From Actinomycetota bacterium (GTDB lineage Bacteria; Actinomycetota; Actinomycetes; S36-B12), in assembly GCA_026392575.1 (NCBI GenBank), contig JAPLBU010000012.1, positions 1 through 9,087 of the forward strand: DNA of 9,087 nucleotides. The letters run 5' to 3'. Within the stretch, counting starts at the first letter, position 1; each line of letters opens with the position of its first letter. The notes below the pieces were generated by a model. It worked only from the letters and a program-made list of their open reading frames with translations. It made no database searches and had not been told where the DNA came from. The position numbers and the translations under genes were made by a program. Positions 1 through 4,549 of the stretch are shown in pieces.

Positions 1-53
1 GACGTATCATGGTGTGCAACCGTTGCTTACCAACCACTCGGGAGGTCCTGTGA
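1..53 (+). CDS. 3' end of an unknown gene (partial at left edge)
   Basis: An open frame enters from the left edge and stops with TGA at 51-53, giving a tail that ends VCNRCLPTTREVL. The stop overlaps the GTG start of the next gene in a GTGA arrangement (50-53), a common sign of translational coupling in an operon. The fragment holds a CNRC pair of cysteines and a TTA leucine codon, which is rare in DNA of this GC content. It is too short to assign to a family. The call rests only on the overlap geometry, because another frame is also open to the left edge. Confidence 0.4.
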   Translation, partial: RIMVCNRCLPTTREVL

Positions 54-358
54 GCACTGCGACCACTCCCGCCACTGGTCGGGGCCGCACCGCCCAGACC
101 AAAGGCGTCTCGATGCAGCCTGCAGAGCTCGCCGATGCCCGCGCCATCGAGGAGCTGACGGGGATCGGCTTCTCCGAGCTCTACCACCGGCACCTGGCCC
201 CGCAGCTCCATGTGGCGGCGGAGCTCCTACGCGAAGCAACGGACGCCGGAATGGATGTCACCCGCGCTCGCCTGCAGGACGGCTGGCATCTGCACATGTC
301 GCGCCGCGAACTCGACGGCCTGTACACGGAATCGTCCGAGCTGATCCTCGGTGACTGA
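50..358 (+). CDS. Small protein of unknown function, second gene of left-edge operon
   Basis: This predicted protein of about 102 residues is not recognised. The chosen start is GTG at 50, because GGGAGG (40-45) lies four bases upstream and the start overlaps the preceding stop as GTGA. A later ATG at 113 is an alternative, and the frame is also open to the left edge, so a longer form cannot be excluded. The first 20 residues are rich in Ser, Thr, Ala and Gly and look disordered. The rest looks helical and charged (for example the ELADARAIEELTG and HLHMSRRELDGLY stretches), with no signal peptide or membrane segment. The end overlaps the next start by 8 bp, so the two products are probably made together and may act together. 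Its role could be that of an adaptor or accessory subunit, but that is only an inference. Confidence 0.6.
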   Translation: MSTATTPATGRGRTAQTKGVSMQPAELADARAIEELTGIGFSELYHRHLAPQLHVAAELLREATDAGMDVTRARLQDGWHLHMSRRELDGLYTESSELILGD

Positions 359-947
359 CGGCTTCTACCCCAAGGCCGCTCGCTACTTTGCCCACATCGA
401 CCCCGACCGACCGATCTTCCAGGGCGACATATTCGCGGGGGCGTTCGGTGCCTTCTGGCGTCATCCGGCCGCTGTACAGGCCGCCCTGTCCGGCACGCCG
501 CTGCCCGCCGACCCGGAGTACCCGAGCCTCACCGACCTCGAGGCCAACGTCTTGGTCAAAGGAGCGGGCTACGGGATGCTGCTTCCGCAGCCATGCGAGT
601 ACTCCAAGGACGAGAAGGGGTCGACGCACCCCTTCCGGATCGTCGCGCCGATCTTCCCCCTCGACCGGAACGCCGGGGTCGATCATGCGCGCGTGCGTGC
701 CGGCGAGGTCGGTCACACCGTCTGGGTGCCGACGTGGAGAGACTCGGGGCCGCAGGACTACTTCGCGGACCTCCGCCTCACCTCATCCGTCGATACGGCA
801 TTCCTGCGGCGCACGACGCGCGTTGCCGCCCTGTCGCGACCAGCCTGGCTCGCCCTCGCCGATCGACTGAGCCGCTTCTTCACCGGATGCGCCATCGACG
901 CCACCGCATTCGCCATGCAGCAGGGTGGCCTCCACCCCGATTCCTGA
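351..947 (+). CDS. Uncharacterised 198-aa protein with QGDIF and LPQPCEY motifs
   Basis: The start is GTG at 351, overlapping the preceding gene by 8 bp. No signal peptide or membrane helix is visible. Three parts stand out: FQGDIF (residues 23-28), GYGMLLPQPCEY (73-84), and a C-terminal stretch with YFADLRL (138-144) followed by RVAALSRPAWLALADRLSRFF (about 157-177). This order (an N-terminal QGDI, a central L-x-Q-x-C-D/E, then DL and an R-x-x-x-L helix) recalls uncharacterised proteins that accompany ATPases in accessory, possibly phage-defence, operons. That link is from memory and is not proven here. Cys82 and Glu83 would be the residues to test for a metal site or catalysis. The stop codon is one base from the convergent lysA stop. 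As the last gene of an overlapping operon, it probably depends on upstream partners outside the window. Confidence 0.7.
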   Translation: MTDGFYPKAARYFAHIDPDRPIFQGDIFAGAFGAFWRHPAAVQAALSGTPLPADPEYPSLTDLEANVLVKGAGYGMLLPQPCEYSKDEKGSTHPFRIVAPIFPLDRNAGVDHARVRAGEVGHTVWVPTWRDSGPQDYFADLRLTSSVDTAFLRRTTRVAALSRPAWLALADRLSRFFTGCAIDATAFAMQQGGLHPDS

Positions 948-948
948 A

Positions 949-2289
949 TCAGGCGCCGGGGTCCAGCTGCAGCAGATCGTCGAGGGTCTCGCGACGCAGC
1001 ACGACAGCCAGCTCACCCGCGCGGGCGGAGACCACAGCCGGGCGGGGCAGGTAGTTGTAGTTCGACGCCATCGAGCGGCAGTACGCGCCAGTGGCGGCAA
1101 CGGCCAGCAGGTCGCCCGGACTGATGTCGGCGGGCAGCCAGGCATCGCGCACGACGATGTCGCCGGACTCGCAGTGCTTGCCCACCACCCGGCACAGCAC
1201 GGGCTCGGCCTTCGATGCGCGCGAGGCGAGGGTCACGGAGTACTCCGCGTCGTAGAGGGCCGTGCGGATGTTGTCGCTCATCCCGCCGTCGACGGACACA
1301 TCGACGATCGCTCGCCCGGGCTCGAACGCCAGCGCCGGCATGGGGATCCCTGCCGCCGCGCACTCCTTGCCGACGATGTCGCCGATCTGCAGCGCCATAT
1401 CCGGGACGTCGAGCGGATCGTCCGACTCGAGGTACGCGATACCCATGCCGCCACCGAGGTTCAGCTCCTCGATCTCGATCCCCTGCTCGTCCCAGATCCG
1501 CTGCGCGACGGTGACGACGCGCGCCGCGGCGACCTGGAAGCCAGCCGCATCGAAGATCTGCGAGCCGATGTGCGAGTGCAGGCCCATCAGGTCGAGCGAC
1601 GGCAGCTTTGCGATGCGTCGCACGGCCTCCTCTGCAGCACCCGATGCCACCGAGAGCCCGAACTTCTGGTCCTCATGCGCCGTGGCGATGAACACGCGGG
1701 TGTGCGCCCCGACGCCCAGCGTGACGCGCACCAGCACCGGCTGCACCACACCGGCACGCCCAGCCGCGTCGGCGATGCGGACGATGTCCTCGAAGGAGTC
1801 GATCACGATCCGGCCGACGCCGGCCTCGACGGCAGCCTCGATCTCGGCCATCGACTTGTTGTTGCCATGCATGAGAAGTCGGTCGCCCGGAACGCCCGCA
1901 CGCAGCGCGACGGCAAGCTCGCCGCCCGATGCAACGTCGATGCCCAGACCCTCCTCCGTGACCCAGCGCGCGACCGTGGTCGACAGGAAGGCCTTCGCTG
2001 CGTAGTAGACGAGACGGGCACCGGCGTCGACATAAGCAGTGCGGTAGCGCCGGGCCCGCGTGCGCAGGTCGTCCTCGTCGAAAAGGAACAGCGGTGACCC
2101 GAACGCCGAGACAGCGTCGCGGACATCGACCCCGCCGATCTCCAGGGCACCATCAGCATTGCGATGCGCACCCGTCGGCCACACCGCAGGTGACAGCCGG
2201 TTCAGCTCGTCGGCGGAGGTCGGACGGGCCACCGACGCATGGTCGGCGACGACATCAGCGTGGAGCGGTCCGGCCGGGTGTGCGCGCAT
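949..2289 (-). CDS. lysA: Diaminopimelate decarboxylase with an apparent internal deletion
   Basis: LysA converts meso-diaminopimelate to L-lysine with pyridoxal phosphate (PLP), the last step of lysine synthesis in the cytoplasm. This 446-aa protein has the fold-type III landmarks: PLP lysine K99 (YYAAKAF), the HSHIGSQ loop (238-244), GGGMG (279-283), EPGR (323-326), the substrate arginine in NIRTALY (R342), HCESGD (372-377, catalytic Cys and Glu) and GAYC (Y403). Between EPGR and the NIR arginine there are only 15 residues. In Mycobacterium tuberculosis LysA, from memory, about 40 separate them, so roughly 25 residues (the xxLYEVGTVK strand) are missing in frame. This strand joins the barrel to the C-terminal beta domain, so activity is uncertain. 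The ATG start at 2289 has no ribosome binding site but a -10-like TAGCCT six bases upstream. The gene would normally follow argS directly; here six toxin-antitoxin genes intervene. Confidence 0.95.
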   Translation of the reverse strand: MRAHPAGPLHADVVADHASVARPTSADELNRLSPAVWPTGAHRNADGALEIGGVDVRDAVSAFGSPLFLFDEDDLRTRARRYRTAYVDAGARLVYYAAKAFLSTTVARWVTEEGLGIDVASGGELAVALRAGVPGDRLLMHGNNKSMAEIEAAVEAGVGRIVIDSFEDIVRIADAAGRAGVVQPVLVRVTLGVGAHTRVFIATAHEDQKFGLSVASGAAEEAVRRIAKLPSLDLMGLHSHIGSQIFDAAGFQVAAARVVTVAQRIWDEQGIEIEELNLGGGMGIAYLESDDPLDVPDMALQIGDIVGKECAAAGIPMPALAFEPGRAIVDVSVDGGMSDNIRTALYDAEYSVTLASRASKAEPVLCRVVGKHCESGDIVVRDAWLPADISPGDLLAVAATGAYCRSMASNYNYLPRPAVVSARAGELAVVLRRETLDDLLQLDPGA

Positions 2290-2295
2290 AACCGA

Positions 2296-2301
2296 AGGCT
2301 A
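2296..2301 (-). promoter_or_regulatory. Candidate leaderless -10 element for lysA
   Basis: On the minus strand TAGCCT (TANNNT) lies six bases before the lysA ATG, so transcription would start at or next to the start codon. No Shine-Dalgarno sequence precedes the ATG and no clear -35 is seen. argS has the same layout. A promoter here would free lysA from dependence on the upstream toxin-antitoxin genes. Confidence 0.45.
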
Positions 2302-2317
2302 GGGCACGCAGTGGGCG

Positions 2318-2698
2318 CTACCCCGCTAGGAGTTGCGAGACCCGAGCCGGCGACAGGCCCAGCAGCCGGGCCACGTCGCGGACCGTGAAGCCCCGCTCGC
2401 GCAGGTCACGCACCGTAAGCCGCGACTGCTCGGACGCGACAGCCTGCGCCTGTGCTGCCTTCAGACTGGCCGCCAGGGTCGACTCGACGATCGACTCGAC
2501 GTCCTTGTCCAGCTCAACGCGCAGGTCGAGCTTGAAGCCGTTCGGAGGGACCGATGTCGCCATCGCGACCGCCTCGCGCGCGACCGCCTCTGCCTGCTCC
2601 AGCCGACGGCACTGCGTCCAGATCGACCGTCGCGGCACATCGATCGACAGGGCCCACCAGTCGTCATGACGTGCGGCATGCACGACGTAGGTCTTCAT
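2318..2698 (-). CDS. hicB: HicB-like antitoxin with C-terminal helix-turn-helix
   Basis: This 126-aa protein is read as the antitoxin of a type II HicAB module. Residues 1-60 form a compact HicB-like domain (YVVHAARHDDWWALSID, then a helix rich in Glu and Ala, EQAEAVAREAVAMA). A charged helical linker spans about 61-93. A helix-turn-helix follows at about 95-125 (RDLRERGFTVRDVARLLGLSPARVSQLL), which would bind DNA and repress the module. The ATG at 2698 overlaps the toxin stop as ATGA, so the two are translationally coupled, with toxin first and antitoxin second as is usual for hicAB. The linker is long for a HicB, and the N-terminal half matches the family only loosely, so assignment leans partly on the adjacent HicA. 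The stop lies 28 bases upstream of lysA. Confidence 0.75.
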   Translation of the reverse strand: MKTYVVHAARHDDWWALSIDVPRRSIWTQCRRLEQAEAVAREAVAMATSVPPNGFKLDLRVELDKDVESIVESTLAASLKAAQAQAVASEQSRLTVRDLRERGFTVRDVARLLGLSPARVSQLLAG

Positions 2699-2910
2699 CG
2701 CGCCTCCTCCTCGACGAATCGCCGGGCATCGCGCAGGATGCCCTGCGCAGTGCGTTCGTTCACCTCGCGGTGGCGCGGGACCGGGATCAGCATCCGACCG
2801 AGTCGGTACTGGTCGTGATCAGCGCCGTGCCTGACGAGCACAAACGGCATCCCGGCCCGAGCGGCCATTCGACCCAGTTCTCGGATCAGGTCGCGTCGCT
2901 TCACGCGCAT
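2695..2910 (-). CDS. hicA: HicA-like mRNA interferase toxin
   Basis: HicA toxins are small proteins with a double-stranded-RNA-binding fold that cleave mRNA in the ribosome-free or translating pool. At 71 residues this is of normal length. It has the family pattern: KRRDLIREL at the N-terminus, then VLVRHGADHDQY (25-35) with H32 in the position of the catalytic histidine, then IPVPRHREVNERTAQGIL (42-59). The family often has VRHG..H.iy followed by a short strand and VPRHxEI, which agrees well. ATG at 2910 is used; GTG at 2904 is an alternative that would keep KRRDLI. No strong Shine-Dalgarno is seen. It overlaps the antitoxin gene by 4 bp. Confidence 0.85.
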   Translation of the reverse strand: MRVKRRDLIRELGRMAARAGMPFVLVRHGADHDQYRLGRMLIPVPRHREVNERTAQGILRDARRFVEEEAR

Positions 2911-2911
2911 C

Positions 2912-2942
2912 AGTCAAGGGAGATCGTAACCGGCAAGTCAAG
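2912..2942. repeat. Pair of AGTCAAG direct repeats upstream of hicA
   Basis: AGTCAAG occurs at 2912-2918 and again at 2936-2942, 24 bases apart on the + strand (CTTGACT when read toward hicA). The first copy lies one base upstream of the hicA start codon. Between them, TACGAT on the minus strand could serve as a -10 with a very short leader. The pair could be the operator of the HicB helix-turn-helix, but seven-base repeats are weak evidence. Confidence 0.35.
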
Positions 2943-2965
2943 ACCCCTGCACTAACCTGTGAACA

Positions 2966-2984
2966 GTGGCACCGTCACTGCCAC
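2966..2984 (-). terminator. Short hairpin after the RelE-like toxin gene
   Basis: GTGGCA (2966-2971) and TGCCAC (2979-2984) form a perfect 6-bp stem with a 7-base loop, 21 bases beyond the stop of the RelE-like toxin gene and before hicA. There is no T-run, so if it ends transcription it does so weakly. It may simply separate the two toxin-antitoxin modules. Confidence 0.3.
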
Positions 2985-3005
2985 GCTCACGCAACTTGCG
3001 CCGTG

Positions 3006-3317
3006 TCACGGATCCTGGAGTACCCGATGGGACCCGATGCGTCGCCAGCGGATGCGGCTTCCGTCCGCTAGGTCAACAAACTCGAAGGTGGCTCGTCCGT
3101 CCGGGGATGCGTAAGACCACGTCATCTCCCAAACGCGAGGTGCACCCACCATTCGGCGAGCGCGCAGGCTGCCCGGCCATACGAAGCCGCCTTGGTCTGC
3201 GACATAACCGTCACAGGCTGAGCTGAACGCCGGGATGACTGCGCGAAAGACGCGCCGGTGCTCAATGGGCAAGGCGCGATAGTCGTTGTCGAACCGCGGG
3301 GTTGTTTCGAACTTCAC
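3006..3317 (-). CDS. RelE/ParE-like toxin
   Basis: This 103-aa protein matches the RelE/ParE superfamily of small toxins, which either cut ribosome-bound mRNA or poison gyrase. Seen in it are an N-terminal strand with a helix (FETTPRFDNDYRALPIEHRRV), a basic stretch SLRARRMVGAPRVWEMTW (50-67), a strand RATFEF (75-80), and a C-terminal RWRRIGSHRVLQDP (90-103). The usual family pattern is sLr-k-m-g-x-iWE, then R-x-F, then r-x-G-x-H-x-V-L. H97 and the arginines around 52-55 and 90-93 are the likely functional residues. Which RelE-type activity it has cannot be told. The GTG start at 3317 overlaps the antitoxin stop as GTGA, so translation is coupled. The final residue is close to the end of the canonical fold, so the gene seems intact. 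Confidence 0.8.
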   Translation of the reverse strand: MKFETTPRFDNDYRALPIEHRRVFRAVIPAFSSACDGYVADQGGFVWPGSLRARRMVGAPRVWEMTWSYASPDGRATFEFVDLADGSRIRWRRIGSHRVLQDP

Positions 3318-3625
3318 GCGGGAGCGATGGCATCAAGGTGCGCGAGAAGCGCATCGGCATCATCGTGGACGGTTATCTCGCCACGCGCCACGTGCACCTC
3401 GACCTCCCTCTCACCGGTCTGCCACTGCAGATCCCAGAACCAGGCCTCAGATGCGGGGACAGGAACGACTGGCCGTAGTTCGAGCACTCCGTCGTCGCGC
3501 TCAGTGACCTCAACCTGCGCCCCGGGCTGGTCCAGCCGGTAGCGGCGACGAAGGCCCGGCGGCAACGCAACCGTGCCCCGACCCTGGATCGCGAGGAAAC
3601 CGTGGAAGAACTCGGAGGTGCTCAT
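3314..3625 (-). CDS. AbrB/MazE-type antitoxin
   Basis: This 103-aa protein begins with a swapped-hairpin AbrB/SpoVT-type DNA-binding domain (about 8-52): GRGTVALPPGLRRRYRL, then PGAQVEVTERDDGVLELRPV. The C-terminal half (about 55-100) includes AWFWDLQWQTGEREVEVHVARGEI and a helix DADALLAHLDA, and would wrap around the toxin. The gene precedes the RelE-like toxin and overlaps it by 4 bp. AbrB-type antitoxins usually pair with MazF or VapC, although pairing with RelE-like toxins is also known, so this is a mixed module. The ATG at 3625 lacks a Shine-Dalgarno sequence and sits six bases after a -10-like AATACT, so the mRNA is probably leaderless. Repeats overlapping the promoter suggest autoregulation by the antitoxin or the complex. 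Confidence 0.8.
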   Translation of the reverse strand: MSTSEFFHGFLAIQGRGTVALPPGLRRRYRLDQPGAQVEVTERDDGVLELRPVVPVPASEAWFWDLQWQTGEREVEVHVARGEITVHDDADALLAHLDAIAPA

Positions 3626-3629
3626 AAAC

Positions 3630-3674
3630 CCAGTATTGCCGGATTACTGCATTACCGTCAACCCGTAATACTGC
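3630..3674. promoter_or_regulatory. Three-copy candidate operator over the antitoxin promoter
   Basis: A box close to GCAGTAWTNCGG occurs three times. Two copies read on the minus strand (3674-3662 and 3650-3639) and one on the plus strand (3630-3642). The outer two form an inverted repeat with perfect CAGTATT/AATACTG arms at 3631-3637 and 3667-3673. The inner copy forms CAGTA...TACTG (3631-3635, 3645-3649) around CCGG. These overlap both promoter hexamers and fit cooperative repression by the AbrB-type antitoxin. The patch is also AT-rich compared with its surroundings. Confidence 0.55.
3632..3661 (-). promoter_or_regulatory. Candidate promoter of the AbrB/RelE module
   Basis: On the minus strand TTGACG (3661-3656) and AATACT (3637-3632) are separated by 18 bases and the ATG follows six bases after the -10. 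This is the best -35/-10 pair in the window and would give a leaderless transcript starting at or next to the antitoxin start codon. Confidence 0.55.
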
Positions 3675-3681
3675 ACTGCAC

Positions 3682-4176
3682 CTACTCCGCCGCGGCCCTC
3701 CGCAGGTCCTTCATGAGCACGAACAGGCTCAGCAGATCCACCGGTGATGGCTCGAACTCGGCGAGGTGCAGGTAGAAGGCGCGTGCCGACGCATCCTTCG
3801 CGTGGATGCTTACCGCGCGGATGCCGATGATCTCCGATACCTCGACGGACTTGAGGAGCGCGAAAGCCAACAGCCGTCGGCCCACACCGCGGCCCTGGTC
3901 GCGCAGGTCCACGCCAAGACGAGCGATCACCATGATCGGCACGGGATGACGCGGGACCCCGGCCGCGACACGTTCCGGCACAAGATCGCGGGCAATCGAT
4001 CCAGCCGCCAGCGTGACGAATCCCGCGACGCGTCCGTCATCGACGAGGACATAGGTCGACGACATCCCGGATCGCTCGTTGACCAGAGCGTGCCGATTCA
4101 GCCACGCATTCAGAGCGGCGTCGCCACAGTCGAACCCCGCGGTCTCGTGCGCATCGAGCTTCTCGAGTCGACTCAC
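3682..4176 (-). CDS. GNAT-family acetyltransferase toxin (TacT-like)
   Basis: This 164-aa protein resembles TacT/AtaT-type toxins, which use acetyl-CoA to acetylate aminoacyl-tRNA and so stop translation. Seen are GFDCGDAALNAWLNRHA (14-30), the family's N-terminal signature; a central strand pair VAGFVTLAAGSI; the acetyl-CoA pyrophosphate loop RDQGRGVG (92-99); and a C-terminal ARAFYLHLAEFEPSP (131-145), where Y135 fits the catalytic tyrosine. The common form of that last stretch is FYxxxGFEPSP; here GF is replaced by EF, a small deviation. Length is normal. The start is GTG at 4176, 10 bases after the antitoxin stop, with no visible ribosome binding site, so it is probably translated by coupling with the antitoxin. 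Pairing with a DUF1778 gene strongly supports a toxin over a general acetyltransferase. Confidence 0.88.
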   Translation of the reverse strand: MSRLEKLDAHETAGFDCGDAALNAWLNRHALVNERSGMSSTYVLVDDGRVAGFVTLAAGSIARDLVPERVAAGVPRHPVPIMVIARLGVDLRDQGRGVGRRLLAFALLKSVEVSEIIGIRAVSIHAKDASARAFYLHLAEFEPSPVDLLSLFVLMKDLRRAAAE

Positions 4177-4186
4177 AGATATGCGT

Positions 4187-4480
4187 CTAGTCGATGTTGG
4201 TCGCCAACAGGGCCGCGAGACGCGGCTTGTGGACAGCGGGACGGTCGAGCATCGTGTGGAGAGCGGCCCACTGCTCGTCCGAGGCGTTGAACAGGCGACG
4301 ATCCATCAGCACCTGCTCCGCGGCCGAACTGGCCGAGTCGAGCACGAACTCCGACACGGTCTTGTTGGCCGCCTCGGCAGCCGCGCGGATCAGCTCGTCC
4401 TGGCGCGCGTTGGTCCGAATGCTCAGCCGTCGGTCGCGCTGCCCCGGTTCGGGGTCGGGCAGTGCTGAAGCGAGTGCCAT
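4187..4480 (-). CDS. DUF1778 ribbon-helix-helix antitoxin (TacA-like)
   Basis: This 97-aa protein has a ribbon-helix-helix DNA-binding domain at about 17-55 (RRLSIRTNARQDELIRAAAE, then NKTVSEFVLDSA), with the usual strand, helix, turn, helix order of DUF1778. The C-terminal part (RRLFNASDEQWAALHTMLDRPA, about 61-82) is the region that covers the acetyl-CoA site of the toxin in related complexes. The ATG at 4480 has a good AGGAGG (4485-4490), unlike the other small genes here. It sits ten bases ahead of the GNAT toxin and starts 69 bases after the argS stop, with no terminator between. A perfect palindromic operator lies just upstream, which fits repression by the complex. Confidence 0.88.
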   Translation of the reverse strand: MALASALPDPEPGQRDRRLSIRTNARQDELIRAAAEAANKTVSEFVLDSASSAAEQVLMDRRLFNASDEQWAALHTMLDRPAVHKPRLAALLATNID

Positions 4481-4484
4481 GCGC

Positions 4485-4490
4485 CCTCCT
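4485..4490 (-). promoter_or_regulatory. Ribosome binding site of the DUF1778 antitoxin
   Basis: AGGAGG on the minus strand, four bases before the ATG at 4480. It is one of only two clear Shine-Dalgarno sequences in front of genes in this window and fixes the start. Confidence 0.7.
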
Positions 4491-4496
4491 CAGAAC

Positions 4497-4515
4497 GTGT
4501 ACACCCAATGTACAC
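4497..4515. promoter_or_regulatory. Palindromic candidate operator of the DUF1778/GNAT module
   Basis: GTGTACA (4497-4503) and TGTACAC (4509-4515) form a perfect 7-bp inverted repeat with a 5-base spacer. Each arm contains the self-complementary TGTACA, and the two are 11 bases apart, about one helical turn. Ribbon-helix-helix repressors bind such paired sites. It lies just upstream of the antitoxin ribosome binding site and probably overlaps its promoter. Confidence 0.65.
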
Positions 4516-4549
4516 ACACCTAGGGACGCCGACCAGCCCGACGAGTCCG

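Noticed and set aside
925..2097. Long + strand open frame of 390 codons across lysA
   Set aside because: It is the antisense shadow of lysA in high-GC DNA. The translated sequence is low complexity, and lysA is well supported on the other strand.
2318..4549. A transposon or integron carrying the toxin-antitoxin genes
   Set aside because: No transposase, recombinase or long terminal inverted repeats are visible, and the modules have separate operator regions rather than a repeated recombination site.
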